DNA of 64,000 bases from Saccharopolyspora indica (GTDB taxonomy: Bacteria > Actinomycetota > Actinomycetes > Mycobacteriales > Pseudonocardiaceae): NCBI RefSeq assembly GCF_027853965.1, contig NZ_JAQGLB010000005.1:186001-250000 (forward strand), given 5' to 3'. The notes beneath the pieces are model-generated. The model saw only the letters and a program-made list of their open reading frames with translations. It was not told the DNA's origin and did not search any database. Within the stretch, counting starts at the first letter, position 1. Each line of letters opens with the position of its first letter. Of the stretch, positions 15,607-23,906 are shown piece by piece. A program made the position numbers and the translations under genes.

Positions 15607-16531
15607 CCTTCACCCTCCGCGACGTGAACGCCAGGTACCCGGCGGTGACCACCAGCAGGAACAGCAGCAGCAGCGCCGACATCGCCGAGCCCAGGCCGAA
15701 GTTCCAGGTGAGGAACGAACTGCTGTAGATGTGGATGGACAGCAGGTTCGCCGCGCCCGGCACCGACTTGTCGAACAGCAGGTAGGCCACGTTGAAGTCG
15801 TTGAACGTCCACAGGAACAGCACCAGCACGAGCACCTGGTTGACCGGGCGCAGCATCGGCACCGTGATCGAGCGGAACTGCTGCCACGGGCCCGCTCCGT
15901 CCACTGTGGCCGATTCGGGCACGTCGGACGGGATGGACTGCATGCCCGCCATCAGCGCCAGGAACGCGAACGGCCACAGCCGCCACACCGCGGTGATCAC
16001 CAGGCTGAGGAACGCGTTGTCGCCCAGCAGCCAGAACGTGCCGCCACCGAGCCCGAGGTCGGCGAGCACCGTGTTCACCATGCCGTCGCTGCGGTCCAGC
16101 ATGAACTTCCAGATCAGCACCGCGGTGTAGACCGGCAGCGCGTAGGGCACCAGGAACAGCGCGCGCAGCACCGCGCGGCCGGGGAAGGACCGCTGGAGCA
16201 GCGTCGCGGCGAACATCCCCAGCGCCCAGGAGATCGCGACCGTCAGCACCGCGAAGGCGCAGGTGATCAGGAACGAGTGCAGCAGCTCGGCCCCGACCGC
16301 CCCGTTGAAGTCGATCGCGAACCGGTAGTTGTCCAGGCCCGCGAACGGGGCCTGGATCCAGTTGCGCACGTGGAACTGCGTCAGCTCCAGCGCGCTCATC
16401 CACAGCCCGCCCATCATCGGGATCAGGTGCACCAGCAGTTCGAAGGCCAGCGCGGGCGCCAGCAGCAGGTACGGCAGCGCCCGCCTGCTGGGTGTCCACT
16501 TGCGACGTTCGGCGCGTGTCGGTGTCGTCAT
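15599..16531 (-). CDS. Carbohydrate ABC transporter permease (MalF type)
   Basis: 310 residues with six or seven spans and the EAA-type loop ESATVDGAGPWQQFR ending in PMLRPV. It starts at ATG 16531, overlapping the stop of the binding-protein gene as ATGA. It pairs with the MalG-type permease to form the heterodimeric channel for the solute delivered by the lipoprotein encoded just upstream. Confidence 0.9.
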   Translation of the reverse strand: MTTPTRAERRKWTPSRRALPYLLLAPALAFELLVHLIPMMGGLWMSALELTQFHVRNWIQAPFAGLDNYRFAIDFNGAVGAELLHSFLITCAFAVLTVAISWALGMFAATLLQRSFPGRAVLRALFLVPYALPVYTAVLIWKFMLDRSDGMVNTVLADLGLGGGTFWLLGDNAFLSLVITAVWRLWPFAFLALMAGMQSIPSDVPESATVDGAGPWQQFRSITVPMLRPVNQVLVLVLFLWTFNDFNVAYLLFDKSVPGAANLLSIHIYSSSFLTWNFGLGSAMSALLLLFLLVVTAGYLAFTSRRVKDV

Positions 16532-17838
16532 CCGCCGCTCCCCCGCATCTTCTGCTCGGCATCGGACAGCGCCTCGCGCACCTCCGCAGCACCGACCCGC
16601 CGGCCGGTGGCGATCTCGGCGAACAGGTCGCGCATCGCGGCGCCGACGGTGGTCTCGAAGTGCGCCTCGTTGGGGATCATCGGCACGGTTTCCGAGCCGG
16701 TGGCCAGCACTTCGCGGAACACCTGGTTCTTCGGCGTGTGGAACGCGGGGTGGTCGTAGGCGTCCTCGACGACCGGCAGCGTGCCGTACTGGTCGTTGAG
16801 GGCCGCCTGCGTCTCGGCGCTGGTCAGGAACTCCACCAGTTCCAGGGCCTGCTCGCGGCGCGGGCTGTCGGCGAAGACCGCGACGTTCGACCCGGCGACG
16901 TGGCTGCGCACCGCGTGCCCACCCGGCGGCAGCGGCTCCGGCACCGGCAGCGGCACGACGCCGTAGGCCTCGTCGGCCATGCCGTTCTCCTCCAGCGTCG
17001 GGATGACGCTGTTCTGCGCGATGAGCATCGCGGCACTGCCGTTGGTGAAGTTCGATGCCGCACCCGAGGTGTTGCCCTCCTCGGCATCGTCCGGGCTCAC
17101 CACGCCTTCGGCACCCATCAGGTCGACGTACTGCTGCACCGCGGCCACCGCTTCCGGTGAGGTGAAGGTGGCGTTGCCGCGCTCGTCGATCAGGTGGATG
17201 CCCTGCTGGCGGCCGAACATGAACGCGAAGTGCGCGTTCTCGGTGTAGCTCGCACCGGCGATGGTCAGGCCCCAGCGGTCGCGCGCCGGATCGGTCAGCC
17301 GCTTGGCGGCGTCGAGGAACTCCTGCCAGTCGCGCGGCGGGTCGATGCCGGCTTCGGCGAACCGCGCCTTGTCGTAGAACAGGCCGTAGGACAGCCCGTA
17401 CAGCGGCAGCGACGCCGGTGGCTGACCGGCCATGCCGGTGGAGCTCATGCTGCTGTCCAGGAAGCGGTCCCGGCCGCCGAAGCGCTCCATCAGCGGATCG
17501 TCGAAGGGCACGAACGCGCCGGTCGCTTGCAGCGACGCGGCCCAGGTGTTGCCGAGGTTCACCACGTCCGGGGCGACTCCGGAGGTCGCCGCGCCGAGGA
17601 TCCGGTTGAGCAGGTCGGACCAGCCGATGACCTCGACGTCGACCTCGATCCCGGTGCGCGCGGTGAACTCGGCCAGTTCCGCGCCGAGGATCCGCAGGTC
17701 CTGCTCGGAGCTCTTGCCCTGGTTGCTGGCCCAGTAGGTGATGCGGTGGGAGTTCTCGGCCGGTGGTGCGCAGCCGGTGAGCATGGCGGTGATCAGCGTC
17801 GCGATCAACGACACCGCCGCGAGCGAGCGTTTGTCCAC
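16528..17838 (-). CDS. Sugar ABC transporter solute-binding lipoprotein
   Basis: 436 residues. The N-terminus is a lipoprotein signal: positive start, hydrophobic core and lipobox LTGC with C23 as the lipidated residue. The mature part has CUT1 binding-protein features such as ITYWASNQG, APDVVNLGNTWAASL and LPLYGLSYGLFYDKARFAEAGIDPP. It is first in the operon with two permeases and a glycosidase, downstream of a LacI gene and its probable operator. The ligand is probably an oligosaccharide but is not identified. Confidence 0.92.
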   Translation of the reverse strand: MDKRSLAAVSLIATLITAMLTGCAPPAENSHRITYWASNQGKSSEQDLRILGAELAEFTARTGIEVDVEVIGWSDLLNRILGAATSGVAPDVVNLGNTWAASLQATGAFVPFDDPLMERFGGRDRFLDSSMSSTGMAGQPPASLPLYGLSYGLFYDKARFAEAGIDPPRDWQEFLDAAKRLTDPARDRWGLTIAGASYTENAHFAFMFGRQQGIHLIDERGNATFTSPEAVAAVQQYVDLMGAEGVVSPDDAEEGNTSGAASNFTNGSAAMLIAQNSVIPTLEENGMADEAYGVVPLPVPEPLPPGGHAVRSHVAGSNVAVFADSPRREQALELVEFLTSAETQAALNDQYGTLPVVEDAYDHPAFHTPKNQVFREVLATGSETVPMIPNEAHFETTVGAAMRDLFAEIATGRRVGAAEVREALSDAEQKMRGSGG

Positions 17839-17896
17839 GAAACGACTCCTCGTGCTTGTCGGGCCCGTCGTTGGACCCGCCGATCAAGCTAGGGAC

Positions 17897-17908
17897 TTAA
17901 CCGGTTAA
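17897..17908. promoter_or_regulatory. LacI-family operator upstream of the sugar ABC operon
   Basis: TTAACCGGTTAA is a perfect 12-bp palindrome with a central CG, the symmetry expected of LacI/GalR operators. It lies between the LacI gene and the binding-protein gene, 59 bases upstream of the latter's start, where binding would block its promoter. It is strikingly AT-rich for this genome. Confidence 0.75.
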
Positions 17909-17941
17909 TCAGAAGAGTCGAAAACCGCCGTTATCGGGTCG

Positions 17942-18958
17942 TTAACTTCCGGGCTCGGCCGTGCTGGCCCGCGGCACGAGCCGCCGGGACGACAGCTCGC
18001 ACTCCTCGACCGCACCCGTTTCCACCAATTCGAGCAGCATCCGAGCGGCGGTCGCGGCGTCCTTGGCAACCCCGTGCGCGAACGCGGTCACCGCCGGGCG
18101 CACCACCCGGCACAGCATCGAGTCGTCCCACGCCAGCACCGACAGCTCGGCGGGCACCGCGACGCCGAGTTCGTCCGCGCCCGCCACCGCGGCCACCGCC
18201 ATCACGTCGTTGTCGTAGACGATCGCGGTCGGCCGGTCGCGGGCGGCGAGCAACCGCCGGGTGGCCCGCATCCCGCTCTCCTCGGTGTAGTCGCCGGATG
18301 CCCGGCTGAGCACGACGCCGTCGTACGCCCGCGCCGCAGCCCGCAGCGCCTCCTCGCGGCGCACGGTGTGCTGCAGGCTGCGCGGCCCCTGCACGTGCCC
18401 GATCCGCCGGTGCCCGAGCCCGGCCAGGTGCGCGAGAGCCGTTCGCGCGACGTCGTTCTCGTTGACCAGCAGCACCGAGCTACCGGGCATCGCTTCCGCG
18501 GTGCCGAAGAAGACCGTGGGAGTGCCCAGCTCCCGCAGCAGCCGCGGGCGCGGGTCCGCTGCCCGCAGATCGGTCACCACCACGCCGTCCACCCGGCGCT
18601 CGGCCCACCACCGCTGGTAGGTCGCCAGTTCCGTCGCGGTGTCGGCGACCAGCGCGAGCTGGAGCGACACCCCGTGCTCGGAGAGCGTCTGCTCCAGCCC
18701 GGCGACCATCTGCATGAAGAACGGCTCGGTGTGCAGCACCTCGGGCGGGCGGGCCAGCACGATGCCGACGCTGGCCGCCCGGTCGCTGGAGAGCGCACGG
18801 GCGGCACTGCTGGCCCGCCACCCGAGTTCGGCGGCGACTTCGAGGATGCGCTCGCGGGTCTGCGGGGACACGCCACCGCGACCGTTGAGCGCGTAGGAGA
18901 CCGCGGCCTTGGACACACCGACCTCGCGGGCGATGTCGATGATCGTCGGCCGCTTCAC
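17942..18958 (-). CDS. LacI-family transcriptional repressor
   Basis: 338 residues. The N-terminal helix-turn-helix and hinge read TIIDIAREVGVSKAAVSYALNG followed by WRASSAARALSS, and a periplasmic-binding-protein-like sensor domain follows (VGIVLARPPEVLHTEPFF, HRRIGHVQGP, ELSVLAWDDS). It is co-oriented with and immediately upstream of the sugar ABC/glycosidase operon, and the 103-bp gap holds a perfect palindrome, so it very probably controls that operon in response to the imported sugar. Confidence 0.92.
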   Translation of the reverse strand: MKRPTIIDIAREVGVSKAAVSYALNGRGGVSPQTRERILEVAAELGWRASSAARALSSDRAASVGIVLARPPEVLHTEPFFMQMVAGLEQTLSEHGVSLQLALVADTATELATYQRWWAERRVDGVVVTDLRAADPRPRLLRELGTPTVFFGTAEAMPGSSVLLVNENDVARTALAHLAGLGHRRIGHVQGPRSLQHTVRREEALRAAARAYDGVVLSRASGDYTEESGMRATRRLLAARDRPTAIVYDNDVMAVAAVAGADELGVAVPAELSVLAWDDSMLCRVVRPAVTAFAHGVAKDAATAARMLLELVETGAVEECELSSRRLVPRASTAEPGS

Positions 18959-19109
18959 GGTCCCGCCTCTCCGCGTTTTTCAGTGGTGGTTGCGTCCGGG
19001 ATCGATCTCACGTTCGGCGGTTTCTCGTGGCTGGGTTGCATCACGTTCCCCTGAGGTGCGGTTGAGCAGAACTCGATGCAATGGGGGGTGTCATGGCACG
19101 TGCTCCTGA

Positions 19110-19772
19110 TCAGCGCCGCAAGGCCTTGCGGGACAACCAGTTCCCGAGGTACTGGGCGGCCTGCACGAGCACGATGATGATAACCACCGCGATCACCGTG
19201 ACGGTCCAGTCGTAGCGCTGGTAGCCGTAGCTGATGGCGAAGTCGCCGAGCCCGCCGCCGCCGACCGCGCCGGCCACCGCCGTCATGTCCACCACGGCGA
19301 CGAAGACGAAGGTGTAGCCGAGGATCAGCGGGCCCAGCGCCTCCGGCACCAGCAGCGTGGCGATGATCCGCAGCGGGCCCGCACCCATCGCACGGGCCGC
19401 CTCGATGACGCCCGGATCGATGGTGACCAGGTTCTGCTCCACGATCCGGGAGATGCCGAAGGTGGCCGCCACGATCAGCGCGAAGGTCGCCGCCGGGGTG
19501 CCCAGCGTGGTGCCGACGACCTTGATGGTCAGCGGCCCGATGGCGGTGATGAAGATGATGAACGGGATCGGCCGGATGATGTTCACCAGCACGTTGAGCA
19601 CCGTGAACACCAGCCGGTTGGCCAGGATGCCGCCCGCCCTGGTGGTGTAGAGGGCGATGCCCAGCAGCAGGCCGAGCAGCCCGCCGACCAGCATCGTCGC
19701 CAGCACCATCCACACGGTCTGGCCGATCGAGGTGAGCAGCACCGGCCCGATGGTCTGCCAGTCGATCATCAC
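19110..19772 (-). CDS. metI: Methionine ABC transporter permease
   Basis: 220 residues with five or six spans and the MetI signature IRPIPFIIFITAIGPLT, and later EAARAMGAGPLRIIATLLVPEA, the loop that contacts MetN. The start is either GTG 19772 (GTGA overlap with metN) or ATG 19769 (TGATG); both imply coupling. Its last codons contain a perfect 16-bp palindrome (19116-19131). It is the last gene of the metQ-metN-metI operon. Confidence 0.9.
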   Translation of the reverse strand: MMIDWQTIGPVLLTSIGQTVWMVLATMLVGGLLGLLLGIALYTTRAGGILANRLVFTVLNVLVNIIRPIPFIIFITAIGPLTIKVVGTTLGTPAATFALIVAATFGISRIVEQNLVTIDPGVIEAARAMGAGPLRIIATLLVPEALGPLILGYTFVFVAVVDMTAVAGAVGGGGLGDFAISYGYQRYDWTVTVIAVVIIIVLVQAAQYLGNWLSRKALRR

Positions 19773-20794
19773 GCGGTCAGCTCCTCGATCTCGGTGGTGC
19801 GGCGCAGCTCGGCGATCACCGCGTCCACATCGGACTCCGCGCCGAGCAGTTCCAGGGTCAGCCGCCCCAGCTGCACGCCGCCGAGCTCCTTGAGCCCGCC
19901 GTCGACGATCTCGAAGCGCACCTGGTGGCGGCTCACCGCTTCGGAGAGCGCCGCACCGACGCGGCGGTCGTCGCGCAGGTGCGCGGTGACCAGCCGCCCG
20001 GTGTGCCGGGCCCGGAGCCGGTCGAGGCGCTCGCCGCCGGGCCGGTCGGGCAGCACCGTTTCCACGAACCGGCGGGCGGTCCCGGTCTTGGGCGTGGCGA
20101 AGACGTCCAGCACGCTGCCCTGCTCGACGATGCGCCCGGAGTCCAGCACCGCCACCCGGTCGGCGATCTCGCGGACCACCTCCATCTCGTGGGTGATCAC
20201 CACGATCGTCACGCCGAGCTCGGTGTTGACGCGCTTCAGCAACCGCAGCACCTCACCGGTGGTCTCCGGGTCGAGCGCGCTGGTGGACTCGTCGGCGAGC
20301 AGGATCTTCGGGTTGGTGGCCAGCGCGCGGGCGATGCCCACCCGCTGCTTCTGCCCGCCGGAGAGCTGGTCGGGGTAGCTCCAGGCCTTGTCGGCGATGC
20401 CGACGAAGTGCAGCAGCTCGGCGACGCGCCGCTGCCTGCTCTCCTTGTCCCAGCCCGCCACCTTCAGCGGGTAGGCGACGTTGCCGAACACCGTCCGGGA
20501 GCGCAGCAGGTTGAACTGCTGGAAGATCATGCCGATGTCGCGGCGGAGTTCGCGCAGCCGCCGCTCCGGCAGCCCGGTGATGTCGGTCCCGTCGACCAGC
20601 AGGCTGCCGGAGCTCACCGGTTCCAGCGCGTTGATCAGCCGGACCAGGGTGCTCTTGCCCGCTCCGGAGTAGCCGATGACCGCGAACACGTCACCGGCCT
20701 CGATGGACAGGTCGATCCCGCTCAGCGCGGTCACCGACCGCGCTCCGGTGCCGAAGGTCTTGCCGACCTGCCGGAATTCGACGATCGGGGTCAC
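19769..20794 (-). CDS. metN: Methionine ABC transporter ATP-binding protein
   Basis: 341 residues. Walker A GYSGAGKST is at 41-49, the signature LSGGQKQR at 144-151, Walker B ILLADE at about 164-169, and a switch His sits in VVITHEM. After the ATPase domain, residues of about 250-335 form the NIL/ACT-like domain that binds methionine and gives trans-inhibition in MetN. It overlaps metQ by four bases. It powers uptake of methionine through MetI. Confidence 0.93.
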   Translation of the reverse strand: MTPIVEFRQVGKTFGTGARSVTALSGIDLSIEAGDVFAVIGYSGAGKSTLVRLINALEPVSSGSLLVDGTDITGLPERRLRELRRDIGMIFQQFNLLRSRTVFGNVAYPLKVAGWDKESRQRRVAELLHFVGIADKAWSYPDQLSGGQKQRVGIARALATNPKILLADESTSALDPETTGEVLRLLKRVNTELGVTIVVITHEMEVVREIADRVAVLDSGRIVEQGSVLDVFATPKTGTARRFVETVLPDRPGGERLDRLRARHTGRLVTAHLRDDRRVGAALSEAVSRHQVRFEIVDGGLKELGGVQLGRLTLELLGAESDVDAVIAELRRTTEIEELTA

Positions 20795-21735
20795 TTCGCG
20801 CCTCGCACGGTCTCGGTCAGCCCGGCCAGGATGCCCTCCAGCTCGGCCTGCGGGCGGTCGACGCTCACCGAGGTGCCCTTGGAGTCGGCCACGACCTGGT
20901 CGGCGACGCGCTCGTCCCGGTAGAGCTCCACGAGCTCGTGGTAGACGGGGTTGTCCTTGTCCTCGGCGCGGGCGACGAAGACGTTGATGTAGGGCGCGGC
21001 GTCGGGGCTGTTCGGGTCGTCGCCGAACAGCGCCTCGCTCGGGTCGAGGTCGGCGTCGAGGGCGAAGTTGTTGTTCACGATCGCCCCGTCCACCGACGGC
21101 AGCGAGGCCACGGTCTGCGCGGCGTCGACCGGGACCACGGTCACCTTCGACGCGGCGGTGTCGATGTCGGCCGGGGTGGACAGCACCGTGCCGCCGCCCT
21201 TGAGCTCGATCAGGCCGGCCTGCTGGAGCACCAGCAGCGCGCGGGCCTGGTTGGTCTTGTCGTTGGGCACGGCCACGGTGCCGCCCTGCGGGATGGCCGC
21301 GACGTCGGTGTGCTTCTGCGAGTACAGGCTCAGCGGCACCACGTAGCTGGAGCCGATGGGCGTGAGCGTGTCGTCGTTGGACACGTCGTAGTTGGCCAGG
21401 AACAGCACGTGCTGGAAGAGGTTGAGGTCGATCTGCCGCTGCGACAGCGCCGGGTTGGCCTGGTGGTAGTCGCTGAAGTTGACCGTCTCCAGGTCGATGC
21501 CCCGCTCGGCGGCGAGCTCCTTGTAGGTCTTCCAGTACGCCTTGCTGGCGTCGGTGACGCCGATGCGCACCTTGGTCCGCCCGGTGGCGGTGTCGTCGGA
21601 TCCGGAGTTGACCGCGTAGAGCACGGCGGCCACCACCGCGATCAGGACGACGGCGATCACCGCCACCGCACCCCCGCGCCGGCGCGGTTTCTCCGGCAGT
21701 CCCAGATCGGCGGGGGTGGTGTCGTTGTCGGACAT
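20791..21735 (-). CDS. metQ: MetQ/NlpA-type methionine-binding protein with a transmembrane anchor
   Basis: 314 residues. The binding domain shows NlpA hallmarks: VRIGVTDASKAYWKTY, VNFSDYHQANPALSQRQIDLNLFQH, SLYSQKH and AIVNNNFALDA. Unusually there is no lipobox and no Cys near the N-terminus; instead a charged segment (KPRRR) precedes one hydrophobic span at about 23-43. It therefore seems held by an uncleaved membrane anchor rather than by lipid. GGAAGGG precedes ATG 21735, and an mRNA hairpin lies just upstream of that site. It is first in the metQNI operon. Confidence 0.9.
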   Translation of the reverse strand: MSDNDTTPADLGLPEKPRRRGGAVAVIAVVLIAVVAAVLYAVNSGSDDTATGRTKVRIGVTDASKAYWKTYKELAAERGIDLETVNFSDYHQANPALSQRQIDLNLFQHVLFLANYDVSNDDTLTPIGSSYVVPLSLYSQKHTDVAAIPQGGTVAVPNDKTNQARALLVLQQAGLIELKGGGTVLSTPADIDTAASKVTVVPVDAAQTVASLPSVDGAIVNNNFALDADLDPSEALFGDDPNSPDAAPYINVFVARAEDKDNPVYHELVELYRDERVADQVVADSKGTSVSVDRPQAELEGILAGLTETVRGAK

Positions 21736-21749
21736 GGCTGGCCCTTCCA

Positions 21750-21773
21750 GGTGTCGATCACTTCGCGGACACC
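21750..21773. promoter_or_regulatory. Hairpin abutting the metQ ribosome-binding site
   Basis: GGTGTC-N12-GACACC, perfect 6-bp arms, ends a few bases before the metQ ribosome site (GGAAGGG). It could be an operator or a translational control element for the methionine importer. I did not recognise a SAM riboswitch core around it. Confidence 0.4.
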
Positions 21774-21882
21774 TTGCACGCCCGGGCCGGCCCGCCCGAA
21801 ATCGTTTCAGGATCTGGGTCGAAACGGCGCGATTTGCCGTTCGGCGGCCGGTTGTGGTAGCGCGATCATCAGCCATCCGGCG

Positions 21883-21898
21883 GATTGTCCAGACCATT
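21883..21898. promoter_or_regulatory. DasR-responsive-element-like site upstream of the GH84 gene
   Basis: GATTGTCCAGACCATT resembles the known DasR consensus (two TGGTC-type half sites around a TA centre), with the core TTGTCCAGACCA matching 10 of 12 positions of TGGTCTAGACCA. It lies about 90-105 bases upstream of an N-acetylhexosaminidase start, which is the expected biology for DasR (GlcNAc metabolism). The consensus is recalled from Streptomyces and Saccharopolyspora work; binding is inferred. Confidence 0.5.
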
Positions 21899-21988
21899 TG
21901 ATCCGGTGTTGGGTTGTGCCACGATCGCGACCGGTTTGTCCGCTGCGACGGCCTGGCCCGCGACGCCCCCGACCCTGGAGGAGGAGAT

Positions 21989-23899
21989 TTGATCCGCTCC
22001 GTTCTCAGCCTCGCCGGCGCCGCGCTGCTGGCGGCAGGCGCGGCCGCTCCGGCGACCGCCGCCCCGGACTCCCCGCTGCCCCAGATCACCCCGCAGCCGC
22101 AGCAGGTCGTGCAGCTCGGCGACGACGTGCCGGTTCCCGAGCGGGTGTCGGTGGTGGCCGACCGCGAGGTGAGCCAGCCGACCCGCGACCTGCTCGTCGC
22201 GGTGCTGCGCGGCGCGGGCGCCGAGGAGGTGGACGTCGTCGACGCCGGCCAGCAGCCGGATGCCCCGCTGGTGGTGCGGGTCGGCGGCATCGCCACCGAC
22301 GACATCGCGCGCGGGCTCCAGGACGCCGGTGTCGAGGTGCCGCCCGACCTGCCCGCCGAGGGCTACGCGCTGGCCGCCAAGGACGGCGCGGTCGTGCTCG
22401 GCGGCGCCGACTCCGACGGCGTCTACTACTCCGCGCAGACGCTGCGCCAGCTGGTGCGCGACCACGGGATCGCCGGGGCCGGCATCGTCGACCACCCGCT
22501 GATGCCGTTGCGCGGCACGATCGAGGGCTTCTTCGGCAGCCCCTGGACCCACGCCGAGCGCCTGGACCAGCTCGCCTTCTACGGCGACGTGAAGATGAAC
22601 ACCTACATCTACGCGCCGAAGGACGACCCCTACCACCGGGAGCAGTGGCGCGACCCGTACCCGGCGGACAAGCTCGCCGAACTCGCCGAGCTGATCGCGC
22701 AGAGCGACGCGCACCACGTCAAGTTCACCTTCGCCCTCTCCCCCGGGCTGTCCATCTGCTACACCAGCGAGCAGGACTGGCAGGCGCTGACCGCCAAGCT
22801 GCAGGCGATGTACGACCTGGGCGTGCGCGCGTTCTCGCTGCCGCTGGACGACATCGACTACAACAAGTGGCACTGCGCCGGCGACGAGGCGAAGTACGGC
22901 GCGCCGGGGCAGCAGGCCGCCGGACAGGCGCAGGTGGACCTGCTCAACCGGATCCAGCGCGAGTTCATCAACACCCACGACGGCGCGAAGCCGCTGCAGA
23001 CGGTGCCCACCGACTACTCCGACACCGCCGACAGCCCGTACAAGAAGACCATCCGGGAGCAGCTCGACCCCGCGGTGGTGATGATGTGGACCGGTGTCGG
23101 CGTGGTCCCGCCGGAGATCACCGTGCCGCAGGCCGAGGAGGCCGCCGCGGTGTGGGGCCGCAAGGTGTTCGTGTGGGACAACTACCCGGTCAACGACTTC
23201 AACGCGACCGCGGGGCGACTGCTGCTCGCGCCGTACGCCGAGCGCGAGTCCGGGCTGCACGAGCAGCTGGCCGGCATCGTGCTCAACCCGATGAACCAGG
23301 CGGCGGCGAGCAAGGTCGCCGAGTTCGGCGCGGCCGACTTCTCCTGGAACGACACCGCCTACGACGCGAACCGGGCCTGGCGGGAGTCCGCCCGCTACCT
23401 GGCCGGTGGTGATGCGGCGACCACCGAGGCGCTGCTGGCGTTCTTCGACCTGGAGCACCTCTCGCCGACCCTGGAGGGCGAGATCTGGCAGCCGCAGGCT
23501 CCGGAGCTGGCGCGCCGGCTCGACGAGTTCCGCGCGAAGTGGGCCGAGGACAAGGGCGCGGCGATCGAGGCCCTGCGGCCTTACGCGGAGCTGATCGCCG
23601 CGGCACCGCAGCGGATCCGCGACGGTGTGGCCGATCAGGGTTTCCTCGCCGACGCCGCGCCGTGGCTGGAGGCCACCGACCTGTGGGGCCCGGCACTGCT
23701 GGCCAGCCTGAACGGCCTGCAGTCCAGGGTGGACGGTGACGAGGCCGCCGCGGAGAAGGCGTTCGCCGAGGCCGCCGACCTGGCGCGCCGGGCGGGCGAG
23801 ATCCACACCATCCCGGGCGAAACCCGCCCGGAGGGGCCGATCAAGGTCGGCGACGGGGTGCTGGACACCTTCATCGCCGGAGCACCGGACCTGCGCTGA
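21989..23899 (+). CDS. Secreted GH84 beta-N-acetylglucosaminidase
   Basis: 636 residues from TTG 21989, a start chosen because GGAGGAGGAG precedes it and translation then opens directly with a signal peptide (IRSVLSLAGAALLAAGAAAPATA, cleavage near APATA-AP). An N-terminal GH84/GH20-like beta-alpha domain (about 30-165) precedes the barrel (LRGTIEGFFGSPWTHAERL, then MNTYIYAPKDDPYHREQWRD). The catalytic Asp pair is D287-D288 in LPLDDIDYN, used in substrate-assisted hydrolysis. A helical C-terminal part follows. It probably releases GlcNAc from glycoconjugates or wall fragments outside the cell. The upstream DasR-like site supports this. Confidence 0.9.
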   Translation: MIRSVLSLAGAALLAAGAAAPATAAPDSPLPQITPQPQQVVQLGDDVPVPERVSVVADREVSQPTRDLLVAVLRGAGAEEVDVVDAGQQPDAPLVVRVGGIATDDIARGLQDAGVEVPPDLPAEGYALAAKDGAVVLGGADSDGVYYSAQTLRQLVRDHGIAGAGIVDHPLMPLRGTIEGFFGSPWTHAERLDQLAFYGDVKMNTYIYAPKDDPYHREQWRDPYPADKLAELAELIAQSDAHHVKFTFALSPGLSICYTSEQDWQALTAKLQAMYDLGVRAFSLPLDDIDYNKWHCAGDEAKYGAPGQQAAGQAQVDLLNRIQREFINTHDGAKPLQTVPTDYSDTADSPYKKTIREQLDPAVVMMWTGVGVVPPEITVPQAEEAAAVWGRKVFVWDNYPVNDFNATAGRLLLAPYAERESGLHEQLAGIVLNPMNQAAASKVAEFGAADFSWNDTAYDANRAWRESARYLAGGDAATTEALLAFFDLEHLSPTLEGEIWQPQAPELARRLDEFRAKWAEDKGAAIEALRPYAELIAAAPQRIRDGVADQGFLADAAPWLEATDLWGPALLASLNGLQSRVDGDEAAAEKAFAEAADLARRAGEIHTIPGETRPEGPIKVGDGVLDTFIAGAPDLR

Positions 23900-23906
23900 G
23901 CCGGGT

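Noticed and set aside
18959-19109. A gene between lacI and metI
   Set aside because: Only short frames without ribosome site or motif; the 151 bases look like promoter DNA.
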